A stretch of 64,000 bases of DNA. It comes from Bacillota bacterium (GTDB taxonomy: Bacteria > Bacillota > Clostridia > Peptostreptococcales > Anaerovoracaceae). Positions 27,329 through 35,812 of the stretch are shown piece by piece. The notes beneath the pieces are model-generated. The model worked only from the letters and a program-made list of their open reading frames with translations, did not search any database and had not been told where the DNA came from. The stretch spans positions 1 through 64,000 of the forward strand of contig JAQXQE010000006.1 in NCBI GenBank assembly GCA_029101005.1. The letters run 5' to 3'. The position numbers and the translations under genes were made by a program. Each line of letters starts with the position of its first letter. Within the stretch, counting starts at the first letter, position 1.

Positions 27329-27346
27329 TGTAAAGTATGCTTTACA
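27329..27346. promoter_or_regulatory. TGTAAAG-N4-CTTTACA palindrome, copy 1
   Basis: Perfect 7-bp inverted repeat (spacer TATG), 18 bases upstream of the yitT start. Same layout as three other copies in the window. Operator, RNA hairpin or small repeat. Confidence 0.5.
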
Positions 27347-27363
27347 TCGATCACGCGCGCATA

Positions 27364-27381
27364 CGTAAAGCACGCTTTACA
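27364..27381. promoter_or_regulatory. CGTAAAG-N4-CTTTACA palindrome, copy 2
   Basis: Inverted repeat (spacer CACG), 35 bases from copy 1 centre to centre, between the GNAT stop and yitT. Confidence 0.5.
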
Positions 27382-27386
27382 TATGA

Positions 27387-27914
27387 TTAAAGTTTCTTCT
27401 CGAGAAGTACGAGTCCAACGCCCTCAATTCCATTGAACACAGTTGGCACTATTCCAGCCTCTCTGTATCCTAGGCTACTGTAGAGCTTGCGGGCTACTGC
27501 ATTTCTCTCATTGGTGTCCATTCTGAGAACCTTGCATCCGAGCTCCCTAGCGAGTTCCTCATAATACGCTACAAAACCACGTCCGATTCCCCCCTTTGCG
27601 CATGCAGGATCTACAACCAGTGTGTGAAGAACGAATACCTCATCATCATCTGCCTCATACTCCCAGTCTGCTCCATAATACACATCAACCTGAGTCTTGT
27701 TCAGTATTGCCGAAGCTGGAATGGCTCCATCCACTTCGCAGACGAACATCTCCCCGCGCTCAATAGCCACTTCTGCTGTTGACCTAGTCGGATATACACC
27801 TCTCTCCCATCCAACGATAAGCTTACCAGACTCCTCAGCATCATGAATATGATCGTAGATCAGTCCAATTGCATCAAAGTCAGCCATAGTGGCCTTACGA
27901 TATACTTTCTCCAT
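27387..27914 (-). CDS. GNAT family N-acetyltransferase
   Basis: A 175-residue acetyl-CoA-dependent acyltransferase fold: an N-terminal MEKVYRKATMADFDAI strand-helix, a central LHTLVVDPACAKGGIGRGFVAYY (the acetyl-CoA pyrophosphate loop GGIGRG) and NERNAVARKLYSSLGYREAG near the end. The acceptor cannot be told from sequence. AGGAG lies before ATG. It sits in the same-strand run HAD-nitroreductase-GNAT-yitT. Confidence 0.88.
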   Translation of the reverse strand: MEKVYRKATMADFDAIGLIYDHIHDAEESGKLIVGWERGVYPTRSTAEVAIERGEMFVCEVDGAIPASAILNKTQVDVYYGADWEYEADDDEVFVLHTLVVDPACAKGGIGRGFVAYYEELARELGCKVLRMDTNERNAVARKLYSSLGYREAGIVPTVFNGIEGVGLVLLEKKL

Positions 27915-27930
27915 ATTACACTCCTATCTA

Positions 27931-27948
27931 TGTAAAGTTCTCTTTACG
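27931..27948. promoter_or_regulatory. TGTAAAG-N4-CTTTACG palindrome, copy 3
   Basis: Inverted repeat (spacer TTCT) ending at the nitroreductase stop codon and upstream of the GNAT gene; same arms and spacing as copies 1, 2 and the 6593 site. Confidence 0.5.
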
Positions 27949-28479
27949 TTAAAACTTCTCACAGTGAAGCATCTCTTTGCGCAGCTCTTCTACACTGCGT
28001 GCAGGCTTCTCTTCTGCCGGCATTCCGAGTGCCAGCATAGCTTCAAGTCTGTAGCCATCAGGAATTCCCAGTAGATCCTTAACAACATCCTCTGCTGTTC
28101 TACCCTCTTCCTTTGATGGTCTAAGTCTGCCCTGCACCCAGCAGCTTCCTACTCCAAGTGAATCTGCCATAAGGTGCATCTGCGTCATTGCGATGCAACA
28201 GTCCTCAGTCCACACATCTGACTCATTCTCATTACCGATAACTACAATGCAAGCATCAGCTCCTGCGAGCATTCCAGGGCCAGCTGGTCTGCAATGCGAA
28301 AGTGCCTCAAGACTGGCTCTATCTCTAACCAGTATGAGCTCTACACTGTCTTTGCCTCTTCCTCTTGGAGCAGCCATACCAGCATTCATAATCAGTTCGA
28401 GCTTATCATCGCTGATTGACTCATCTGTGTACTTCCTAATGCTTCTTCGGTTGAGCATAATCTCTAGCAAATTATTCAT
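27949..28479 (-). CDS. Nitroreductase family protein
   Basis: A 176-residue FMN-dependent oxidoreductase of the small nitroreductase type: the start LEIMLNRRSIRKYTDESISDD carries the FMN-phosphate Arg-Arg-Ser-x-Arg motif, and GVGSCWVQGR lies in the dimer region. Members reduce nitro compounds, quinones or flavins with NAD(P)H; the natural substrate is not evident. It starts 13 bases after the HAD gene stop, so the two are likely co-transcribed. Confidence 0.9.
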   Translation of the reverse strand: MNNLLEIMLNRRSIRKYTDESISDDKLELIMNAGMAAPRGRGKDSVELILVRDRASLEALSHCRPAGPGMLAGADACIVVIGNENESDVWTEDCCIAMTQMHLMADSLGVGSCWVQGRLRPSKEEGRTAEDVVKDLLGIPDGYRLEAMLALGMPAEEKPARSVEELRKEMLHCEKF

Positions 28480-28492
28480 TCTCCTACCCTCT

Positions 28493-29203
28493 CTATACGA
28501 TATTCTTAATATATGCTTTTAGATCTTCGAAATCTCCATGTGGATACTGATTGATATCCTTGCCAGATCTGTTAAGGAGCTCCTCAGTGAGAAGGAAGAC
28601 CTTCATACCGAGTTCTGTTACAACCATATCCTCGTCTGTATTATTTCCAACCATCAGACACTCTTCTGGCTGAAGACCCTGCTTGTCGAGAATCTCCCTA
28701 TAGTAATCGAGTGATGGCTTAGCGTGCGATGAATTCTCATAGGTTGTGATTCTGTCGAACATTGAGTGATCACAACCCGACCAGGCAACTCTCTGCATTG
28801 TAGCAACAGCAGGGAATATAGGCTGAGTTGCAACTACCTGCTTGAGTCCCAGATTCCTTACCATTTCAACCGTCTCTGCTGCAGCTGGCTCTCTGCGGCA
28901 TGCCTCTCGCGTTGCCGCAAACTCGTTCTTGTAGTAATCCATAAAGGCCTGATTAATTTGATCGAACTTCTCGCCTTCGAAGTACTTGCGGAACACCTCG
29001 AGCATCACTTCTTCATTAGTCCTGCTTCCATCATTATCTAACATTGCCTGCATTCCCTCGCCCATGGCAGCTTTGACTTCAGCTCCAAATCCACTTTCTG
29101 CCATCTTCTTAGCAAGTGTCTCAAAGTATATCTGAACGAAGCTCTCGGTATTCATCGGAAGAAGAGTACCGTCGAGATCATATAGAACCGCTTTAATTGT
29201 CAT
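28493..29203 (-). CDS. HAD superfamily hydrolase
   Basis: A 236-residue haloacid-dehalogenase-type phosphatase. Motif I is LYDLDGTLLP, a helical cap follows, and motif IV is MVGNNTDEDMV near residue 180. A dehalogenase is less likely than a sugar- or nucleotide-phosphate phosphatase, but the substrate cannot be inferred. It is the first gene of the HAD-nitroreductase-GNAT-yitT run. Confidence 0.9.
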   Translation of the reverse strand: MTIKAVLYDLDGTLLPMNTESFVQIYFETLAKKMAESGFGAEVKAAMGEGMQAMLDNDGSRTNEEVMLEVFRKYFEGEKFDQINQAFMDYYKNEFAATREACRREPAAAETVEMVRNLGLKQVVATQPIFPAVATMQRVAWSGCDHSMFDRITTYENSSHAKPSLDYYREILDKQGLQPEECLMVGNNTDEDMVVTELGMKVFLLTEELLNRSGKDINQYPHGDFEDLKAYIKNIV

Positions 29204-29246
29204 AGTATCTCATATCCCCTTTGTTTTAACTACAAATCAAAAATAT

Positions 29247-29272
29247 CTCACTGTGCATTATAGCACAGTGAG
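29247..29272 (-). terminator. Terminator of the CoA-transferase gene
   Basis: CTCACTGTGC and GCACAGTGAG, a perfect 10-bp stem with a 6-base loop, followed by ATATTTTTG on the minus strand. Confidence 0.8.
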
Positions 29273-29281
29273 AGTCTGATT

Positions 29282-30508
29282 TTACATTACAGCTTTGCTA
29301 TCGCGCATTGCCTTGATTGCTTCTTCGCTATATCCGAGCTCTGCGAGTACTGCATCGGTGTCGCATCCAAGTGCGCCGGTCTTACTTACTCTTCTGTGTC
29401 CGTAGTCTGAGTAATCTATCGGAGCTGAAGGCATATATGTTGTTACGCCCTCCTCGTACTCAACTTCGTGGAACCACTCATTGGCAACAGCCTGCGGATC
29501 AGTGTGCAGATCCTTGAAGTGTCCGTTAACTTCGTTCGCGATATCTCTCGCGTCGAAGATCTCTTTCCACTCTGCAGAAGTTCTCTCGCGAAAAGCGAGT
29601 TCAACTTTTCTCGTAACGGCCTCGATCTTGTCGGAAGCTCTCATCTTAGGCAGTGTCTCGAGATCTGGATCTTCTACAAGCTCTGGCATATTGAATACTC
29701 TTGCATGGAAGTGTCTGTTCTTATCATATTCTCTGTCAAACACGCCAATCCACTCTCCGTCTGCGCATCTGTAGAATTCTGCAAACGGGTTCCAAGGTTT
29801 GAGCCGGTTAATGGGATACTCGACTCCGTACTGTGGCTGTGAATTCAGAGCTGCAGTCGAACTGCACCAGATGGCAGTCTTGAGGAGTGAGGTTGATATG
29901 AATGTACCCTCTCCGCTGTTATTTCTAGCATAGATGGCCATCAGAATTCCATTGAGGAATGAGCTTGATGATACGATGTCTCCGAAACCGAATGACATGC
30001 TTGGCGGAACTGATCCTCTCGCGAGCACCTCGGTGAGAGCTCCTGAACGTGTCCAGAATGCTGTCTGGTCGAAGCAAGGCTTATTAGCCTCATCGCCATC
30101 AATTCCAAGACCGGAGAAGTGTGCATATATCAACTCAGGGAATCGGTCTTTGATACTGTCATAATTGATTCCCATCTTCACGAGAGACTTCATTCTGACA
30201 TTTGTGATGAATACATCAGCATCCTCGAGAAGCTTGAGGAATGCTTCCATACCCTCTTCTGTCTTTAGATTCAGTGCGACGAATCGCTTACCAGTATTGA
30301 GCTGGTCAAAGAGAGGATTGTTGCCCTCATCGATAGGAAGAGAGTGGCTTAAGCCTATTGTTCTGGCAGAATCTCCATATGGCGGAGATTCGATCTTGAT
30401 TACTTCGGCACCGAACTCTGCAAGTATTCTACCAGTGATTGGAGCAGCAACTACTGTAGCGAGTTCAATAACCTTAAGTCCTTTCATCGGCAGTTCTGTT
30501 TTGTACAT
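29282..30508 (-). CDS. CaiB/BaiF (family III) CoA-transferase, FldA/HadA-like
   Basis: Moves CoA between carboxylic acids. The 408-residue frame follows the family from LKVIELATVVAAPITGR to the C-terminal LAELGYSEEAIKAM. The catalytic aspartate is Asp177 in the GFGD motif. The segment YPINRLKPWNPF resembles, as I recall them, FldA (phenyllactate) and HadA (2-hydroxyisocaproate) transferases of reductive amino-acid fermentation. I start at ATG 30508, preceded by AAGGGAG, rather than a TTG at 30547. A terminator separates it from the PrdA-like gene upstream. No HadBC/FldBC two-subunit dehydratase or activator is in the window, so its substrate is open. Confidence 0.88.
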   Translation of the reverse strand: MYKTELPMKGLKVIELATVVAAPITGRILAEFGAEVIKIESPPYGDSARTIGLSHSLPIDEGNNPLFDQLNTGKRFVALNLKTEEGMEAFLKLLEDADVFITNVRMKSLVKMGINYDSIKDRFPELIYAHFSGLGIDGDEANKPCFDQTAFWTRSGALTEVLARGSVPPSMSFGFGDIVSSSSFLNGILMAIYARNNSGEGTFISTSLLKTAIWCSSTAALNSQPQYGVEYPINRLKPWNPFAEFYRCADGEWIGVFDREYDKNRHFHARVFNMPELVEDPDLETLPKMRASDKIEAVTRKVELAFRERTSAEWKEIFDARDIANEVNGHFKDLHTDPQAVANEWFHEVEYEEGVTTYMPSAPIDYSDYGHRRVSKTGALGCDTDAVLAELGYSEEAIKAMRDSKAVM

Positions 30509-30628
30509 ATTTCCAACTCCCTTTCGCTTTTTTGTATATTTTACCAACTAATTGGATTATACATATAGATTGTTCTTATTTCAATACAAGTGATTTGTTT
30601 TTCTTTGTATTTATTTCTGCGAAAAAAA

Positions 30629-30656
30629 AGAACCTCGGAGCGGACCCCGAGATTCT
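30629..30656 (-). terminator. Terminator of the PrdA-like gene
   Basis: AGAACCTCGG pairs with CCGAGATTCT (one G-U) around an 8-base loop; eight Ts follow on the minus strand. Confidence 0.8.
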
Positions 30657-30681
30657 TTGAACAATCTGTATCATTCTATGC

Positions 30682-31095
30682 TTATACTGGGAACTCGATT
30701 GCGATGTCCTTACCCTCAGCGATGTAGAGCTTAACAACTCCACCACTTACAGTAACAGTAGTTCCTGCAGGAACAGCCGGAATAGCTGGTGCAGCCTCTA
30801 CAGCCTCAGCCTCAACCTCCTCAGCAGCATCGTCGCCTAAAGCATCCTGGATGTTTGCTACGATGTCAGCCTTGAGTGGTGTGAGTGAGTCACATGTCTT
30901 TGTGAGTGTAGCTCCGATGCACTGACCGATTGTGAGAGCTCCATCAACATTCAGAAGGCCTGTATCGATGAGGTCTGGGAAAATTGCTGGATCCTCGAGG
31001 TTGTGCTCGCTGATTACGATGCCCTCCTCTGCTCTGCAGCAAAGTACGGCAGGATCATTCTTATGTTCGAGTGCGTATTCAAGATCGATTGACAT
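30682..31095 (-). CDS. Free-standing homologue of the PrdA (D-proline reductase) N-terminal domain
   Basis: A 137-residue protein. Residues 1-75 (PAVLCCRAEEG at 15-25, NLEDPAIFPDL, LTIGQ..GA.LTKTCDSLTPL) and residues 113-137 (V.G..VKLYIAEGKDIAIEFP) closely match my recollection of the PrdA proprotein N-terminus; an Ala/Pro/Glu linker joins them. The rest of PrdA, including the cysteine that is cleaved to form the pyruvoyl group, is absent. Cysteines are at 19, 20, 59 and 68. TTAGGAGG precedes the ATG. It follows the double-cubane-type gene by 132 bases. PrdD/PrdE-like accessory proteins are an alternative label. Function unknown. Confidence 0.65.
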   Translation of the reverse strand: MSIDLEYALEHKNDPAVLCCRAEEGIVISEHNLEDPAIFPDLIDTGLLNVDGALTIGQCIGATLTKTCDSLTPLKADIVANIQDALGDDAAEEVEAEAVEAAPAIPAVPAGTTVTVSGGVVKLYIAEGKDIAIEFPV

Positions 31096-31227
31096 TGTTC
31101 TAATCCTCCTAATAAATGAATCAAATAACCTCTATGATTATAATAAAGCTGTCGCCGTATATTAAATCGTTTAGACAAATATAAGATACACTTATAATAA
31201 GGATATTCTATTATCTTCTGGTGAAAA

Positions 31228-32379
31228 CTAGAGCATCTCAATGAATGCAGCAATTCTTGTGTTGAGCTGTGCGATATCAGCCTCTGAGTAATCAGTCTCA
31301 ACTGCGAAGTATGGAGTGTTCTTCTCCTCCTTGCAGAAACGCTCGATAGCCTTGTGCTCAACATTGTATGTGTGGCAAGCCTGGAGAGTCATCTCGAGAA
31401 CTCCGTCAGCCTTATACTCATCGATCATACTTCCGAGGAGCTCAAATCTGTTCTTGTTATTCATCATTACTGAGCAACCGATATTGAGGTATCTCTCTGT
31501 GAGTGCCTCCCAGATATCATCTGCATTCTCATCTACGAGGTTCTCGTACTGCTTAGCACCTGAGCAGTTCTCGAAGCCTACTACTACTCCACCGTTGTCT
31601 TCAACAGCACGGATAACCTTCTCTGTGATTCCTCCGATTGGGCATCCTGTGATGATGATTCTTGGCTTCTTCTCGAGCATCTTACCCTCAGCATACTCAG
31701 CCACGATCTTTGCAGCTACACTGTTCACTTCATCTGCAATAGCAGTTCTGTCGAACTTGAATCCACTTCCGTAGAAGATCTTGAAGAGCTCTCCTCCGTA
31801 TACAGGAGCTGGATCGTGCTTCATAACTGATGCGAGGTTCTTCTTAGCAAGTCTGATCTCGTTCTCGAGCTTGATAGCCTCAAGAAGCTTCTCATCCGTA
31901 ATCTCTACTCCGAACTTCTCCTCGATGTATGCCTTAAGTCTCAGAAGCTCTGACTTATAGAGCTGAAGACCAGCAGCTGTCTGTGAGTTAGGAAGATCAA
32001 GCACGAACACATCCTTGAACTGTCCCATATACTCGTACATCTTCTTCTTACCATCACATGTTGTCTCTCCAACTACGAGGTCACTGAAGTAGAAGAATGG
32101 GCACTTGTCTGTCTTAGCGAATCCGTAGCTTGACTTGATCAGTGGACAGAGGTTAGCTGGAAGATCCTTCTCAGCCTCTGCAATTGTCTCTCCTGAGGTT
32201 GAGCAGAGACCTACTGATGCCGCACCTGCAGCAAGTGCGATCTCTGTTGGGAAATATGTGCAGTATACTCCGATTACCGGAATACCCTTATCCTTAATAT
32301 CCTTAACAGCAACGAAAGAATTTCTTCTCGCTTCACCAAACTCCTCGAATACTGCTGGAAGATCCTTAATAATTTCCAT
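31228..32379 (-). CDS. Double-cubane-cluster-type protein, HgdB/YjiM-like
   Basis: A 383-residue member of the 2-hydroxyacyl-CoA dehydratase D / benzoyl-CoA reductase family. Conserved runs are GIPVIGVYCTYFPTEIALAAG, LCPLIKSSYGFAKTDKCPFF, GETTCDGKKKMYEYM and ITGCPIGG. Candidate cluster ligands are Cys40, 59, 78, 93 and 108. It resembles the single-subunit E. coli YjiM type, related to double-cubane [8Fe-9S] proteins, more than a HadB/HadC pair. Those proteins need an ATP-driven reductase partner (YjiL/HgdC-like), which is not next to it here. The reaction is unknown. Confidence 0.85.
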   Translation of the reverse strand: MEIIKDLPAVFEEFGEARRNSFVAVKDIKDKGIPVIGVYCTYFPTEIALAAGAASVGLCSTSGETIAEAEKDLPANLCPLIKSSYGFAKTDKCPFFYFSDLVVGETTCDGKKKMYEYMGQFKDVFVLDLPNSQTAAGLQLYKSELLRLKAYIEEKFGVEITDEKLLEAIKLENEIRLAKKNLASVMKHDPAPVYGGELFKIFYGSGFKFDRTAIADEVNSVAAKIVAEYAEGKMLEKKPRIIITGCPIGGITEKVIRAVEDNGGVVVGFENCSGAKQYENLVDENADDIWEALTERYLNIGCSVMMNNKNRFELLGSMIDEYKADGVLEMTLQACHTYNVEHKAIERFCKEEKNTPYFAVETDYSEADIAQLNTRIAAFIEML

Positions 32380-32410
32380 TTAATATCTCCTTTACTTAAT
32401 TTACATAATA

Positions 32411-32440
32411 AAACCGTATGGATTATACCCCACACGGTTT
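32411..32440 (-). terminator. Terminator of the glycan operon
   Basis: AAACCGTATGG pairs with CCACACGGTTT (one G-U) around an 8-base loop; TTATT follows on the minus strand, 25 bases after the last operon gene. Confidence 0.7.
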
Positions 32441-32465
32441 ATCATCTTCAAATTGATAATTGCAT

Positions 32466-33596
32466 CTATCTATTGTAAATATCAATAAGCTGCTTTGTAA
32501 CAGCTTCCTCTGAGAAGTGTTCGTTAGCGTACGCTGCAATCTCCTCAGAACAGAATTCTTCGCGCTTCTCGAATACTTCCTTGAGGGCATCATCAAGTCC
32601 ATTCTCATCTGATGCTGCATATTTGACGCCAAGTCCATCTTCGAACCAGACTTTCGCAACAGCCGCCGCATCTGTACACACAACAGGGATGCCACTTGCC
32701 CATGCCTCTATTACTGGCACTCCGAAGGTCTCGAATCTGCTACAGCACACAAGACAGTCTGCCTTAGCAACAAGCCTAGCTGTCTCTTCCCTGCTCTTAC
32801 GTCCAACGAGCTTAACCTGATCCTGTATTCCAAGCTGCTCAATCAACTTTACTAGTGATTCGCGCTCCTTACCATCACCGACGATTGTGAGACTTACACT
32901 CGCATCACCGCCGAATACCCTCGCGAAAGACTCAATGAGCTTGTCGAATTGTTTTACAGCTTCGATACGTCCAACTGCGATGAAGCGATAACCCTTATGC
33001 GCTTCTTCAACCGGTGCGAAAAGTGGGCTCGCTATGTTCGGCACGACCTCGGTCTTTCGATCAGATTCCGCAAGCTCGAGCGCCGCCTTAGCAAGAGGCT
33101 TGCCGACACTTATATATGTATCAGCAACTTCCATGTATTTCTTGTGCTGTGCAAGCTCATACGCATCGAGTCTCTTATTGAGAACTTTTGTCCAGTGCTC
33201 AGTCAAGACGATTCGCACACCCTTTGCTTTGTAGGCTTCGAGCACATTCGCCATCAGCATCATTGCCGGATAGTGAAGGTGAATTACATCAGGCAGACCA
33301 CACTTCGCCTCAACAAGCGATAGGAAGCCCATCCATGCCTTATCTCTTGCAGCGCCACAATACATACCCCTGAGTCTAGGAAGGAAGCGCTTCGAGAAAG
33401 AGCAAACCTTAAGCCCGTTCTCTTCGTGGAACTCATAGGAACCATTGGTCTGTTTCTTAAACGGATGAAGAACGGCTGAGATGTATGTCACATCCTGACC
33501 AGCTGAAGCAAGCATCTGTGCTTGCTCAAACTCGAAGTTTCCCATCATTCCGTTTGACTTGCTCGGATATGCTCTTCCGATAACCCATATTCTCAT
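32466..33596 (-). CDS. Glycosyltransferase family 4
   Basis: A 376-residue GT-B glycosyltransferase that would add a sugar from a nucleotide donor to a lipid-linked acceptor in the cytoplasm. The C-terminal donor domain shows VGRIEAVKQFDKLIESF and EAWASGIPVVCTDAA; the N-terminus starts MRIWVIGRAYPS. Donor and acceptor cannot be assigned. It is the last gene of the operon, starting within 4 bases of the epimerase stop, with its RBS inside the epimerase 3' end. It is the only GT in the operon, which suggests a short glycan. Confidence 0.92.
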   Translation of the reverse strand: MRIWVIGRAYPSKSNGMMGNFEFEQAQMLASAGQDVTYISAVLHPFKKQTNGSYEFHEENGLKVCSFSKRFLPRLRGMYCGAARDKAWMGFLSLVEAKCGLPDVIHLHYPAMMLMANVLEAYKAKGVRIVLTEHWTKVLNKRLDAYELAQHKKYMEVADTYISVGKPLAKAALELAESDRKTEVVPNIASPLFAPVEEAHKGYRFIAVGRIEAVKQFDKLIESFARVFGGDASVSLTIVGDGKERESLVKLIEQLGIQDQVKLVGRKSREETARLVAKADCLVCCSRFETFGVPVIEAWASGIPVVCTDAAAVAKVWFEDGLGVKYAASDENGLDDALKEVFEKREEFCSEEIAAYANEHFSEEAVTKQLIDIYNR

Positions 33597-33599
33597 ATT

Positions 33600-34487
33600 C
33601 TATGCCTCCATCTGCTCGAGAATTGCGATTACGCTGGACTTGATATCCATCTCAGGTCTGAAGCCAGTATCAGCCTCGAGCAAGTTGTAATCAACCGATG
33701 TGTTGCCAACAGCATCATCATCGTTATATGTCACCTCAGGGAAATCCTTGCCTCTCTCAGCAAAAACCTCCTGAATTGCCTCAATCATCTCCTTGAGAGT
33801 GTAGCCCTTGCCTATTCCTGTGTTATAGACAGGCTTCCAGTTCTTTGCGTCGAGCTTGATAAGTCCGACGATTGATGATACTGCATCCTCAATATCGAGA
33901 AATCCAAAGATCTGTCTATTCAGATTCACAGAGATTGGCTCCATATCGAGAGCACGTCTTACGAATCTGTTGACAATCCTCTGATTGAAAGCAGGTCCAA
34001 TCAGACTGGCCATTCTTACGTTGGTATATGCCATATTGCATGAAGCACATACAGACTCAATCATAAGCTCAGTCGAATACTTGCCGACAGCATAAGGAGT
34101 ATCAAGACTGAGTGCGTCACTCTCCTTCGCAGCAGCCTCTCTCTTTCCGTCATATACGCTCTGAGATGAGATATTGATAACAGCTCTTGCACCGCAAGCT
34201 CTGCATGCATCGAAGAGTCTACTAATATACAACAGACCATCAGCAACTGCCGAACCTGTCGAATTGCGTGGATATGCGCAGTTAACTACTACGCTACCCT
34301 CAAGAAGCTCAGTAGCGAACTCCCCAAACACAGCATCCTTATGATAATACATCACACCATCTCTCAGCTCACCTGCAATATCTGCACTTGACGATAGTGC
34401 TATGAGTTCGATACCTGTGTCGTTTCTTAATCGCTTAATAAGTGCACTTCCAAGGAATCCTGAAGCGCCCGTAACAACTATTCTCAT
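33600..34487 (-). CDS. NAD-dependent epimerase/dehydratase
   Basis: A 295-residue extended SDR. The NAD-binding GASGFLGSALIKRL is at the start, and the catalytic Tyr-x3-Lys is YAVGK. It likely epimerises, dehydrates or reduces a nucleotide- or lipid-linked sugar for the operon product. It is not the large membrane-bound PglF dehydratase, so the 4,6-dehydration expected before the operon's aminotransferase must be done by this enzyme or elsewhere. GGAGG lies 5 bases before ATG. Confidence 0.9.
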   Translation of the reverse strand: MRIVVTGASGFLGSALIKRLRNDTGIELIALSSSADIAGELRDGVMYYHKDAVFGEFATELLEGSVVVNCAYPRNSTGSAVADGLLYISRLFDACRACGARAVINISSQSVYDGKREAAAKESDALSLDTPYAVGKYSTELMIESVCASCNMAYTNVRMASLIGPAFNQRIVNRFVRRALDMEPISVNLNRQIFGFLDIEDAVSSIVGLIKLDAKNWKPVYNTGIGKGYTLKEMIEAIQEVFAERGKDFPEVTYNDDDAVGNTSVDYNLLEADTGFRPEMDIKSSVIAILEQMEA

Positions 34488-34499
34488 ATCTTCCTCCGC

Positions 34500-35798
34500 C
34501 TATGCATATATGCAGTCAGCATAATCAGACTCTTCGATACCAGGAAGCTGAAGTTCCTTGCCCTCTGTCGAGATAATCCTGATTGTGCTGTTGATGTCTG
34601 CAATAAGCTGCTTCATCTCATCGATGCTACCCGCCTTACCGAGTACTCTTACAGTAATCTGAGCAAGGAGACCTTTCATCTTCTCAGTAATCTCATCACC
34701 CGCAGGATGAGCCACATAGACATCGATAACCTGTGGCATTGCACGAACCTCTTCGATTCCGCGAAGTTCAGCAATCTTGCCAGGCTTAGAGAGCATGGAT
34801 ACGTTGAAAGAATAACCGCCACCAAGGTACGGATCAATCTTCGATGCGAGATCAGGCTCGCCGTAATCTCCGCTTACAGCAAATCTAATCAGCATATCGA
34901 GCGGATCGAATCCGCAACTCTCCTTGATATTCTTATACTCAAGCGAACCTGTAAGTCTGTAGCCGATGTCGTATACGTATGGTACATCGTTCTCGATCTT
35001 GCACTGCATGAAGAGCATTCCGTTCTCAATTCCGATTGAGCGGAACATCTCCTTCATCCTAGGAGCTGTCTCCTCAAGGAACTTAGGAAGAAGCGCCGCT
35101 GGATAAGTGTATCCAACAGGAAGTGGAATAACTCCACCCTGATTCTCTTTGACGTGTCTGTTGCCCATCAGCATCACATGATACTCGCCCTTATCAAAGA
35201 TCCAGAAGATAGTCGCCTCTGCTCCATCCATATACTTCTCAACAAGTACAGTCTTAGTCTGCGAAGCACCCTTGGCGAATTCAACAGCCTCCGCGAGTTC
35301 AGCCGAATCGTGGCAGATTGTGATTCCTCTTGCGCCACTTGAATCGCTAGGCTTAACGAGCACTGGGAATTCCACAGACTCGCATGAAGCCTCAATATCG
35401 TCAACATTAATTTGATACTCAGGAATTGTCGGAACATCGAAATCTCTCATAAGAGCCTTATATCTGCTCTTGTCTATGAGAACCTCAAACTGCTCCCTTG
35501 TTCCGTAAGCAGGAAGATTGCATCTCTCGCACATCTCCGCATAGTACGGAAGGACTGAGTCTGTGAAGCCCGTGATAACTCCATCGAAATTATTCTCTTT
35601 GATGAGCTTCTCCATTACATCGATGTCACTGGTGCTCTCGAAATACGCCTCATCTGCCATCTGCTTCGCCGGACTTCTGTCGAGCTCATACCAGTCAGTA
35701 ACACCAACTGTGATGCCCATATCCTGAGCATGCTTAACTATCTCACAGGAGATTCTCTGTCCTCCGAGAATAAGTAAACGCTTACCCTTGAGATTCAT
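34500..35798 (-). CDS. ATP-grasp domain ligase
   Basis: A 432-residue ATP-grasp protein with a Rossmann-like N-terminus (MNLKGKRLLILGGQRISC) and an ATP-grasp core (FPVLVKPSDSSGARGITICHDSAEL, VEKYMDGAEATIFWIFD, MFMQCKIENDVPYVYDIGYRLTG cut). It would join a carboxylate to an amine through an acyl-phosphate, for example to decorate a sugar with an amino acid. I start at ATG 35798 with GGAG 7 bases upstream; an in-frame longer start (35843) lies inside the preceding gene. Substrates unknown. Confidence 0.9.
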   Translation of the reverse strand: MNLKGKRLLILGGQRISCEIVKHAQDMGITVGVTDWYELDRSPAKQMADEAYFESTSDIDVMEKLIKENNFDGVITGFTDSVLPYYAEMCERCNLPAYGTREQFEVLIDKSRYKALMRDFDVPTIPEYQINVDDIEASCESVEFPVLVKPSDSSGARGITICHDSAELAEAVEFAKGASQTKTVLVEKYMDGAEATIFWIFDKGEYHVMLMGNRHVKENQGGVIPLPVGYTYPAALLPKFLEETAPRMKEMFRSIGIENGMLFMQCKIENDVPYVYDIGYRLTGSLEYKNIKESCGFDPLDMLIRFAVSGDYGEPDLASKIDPYLGGGYSFNVSMLSKPGKIAELRGIEEVRAMPQVIDVYVAHPAGDEITEKMKGLLAQITVRVLGKAGSIDEMKQLIADINSTIRIISTEGKELQLPGIEESDYADCIYA

Positions 35799-35812
35799 AT
35801 CTTCTCTCCAAT

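Noticed and set aside
30508-30547. Longer TTG-started form of the CoA-transferase
   Set aside because: The RBS AAGGGAG is placed for ATG 30508; the extension has no family homology.
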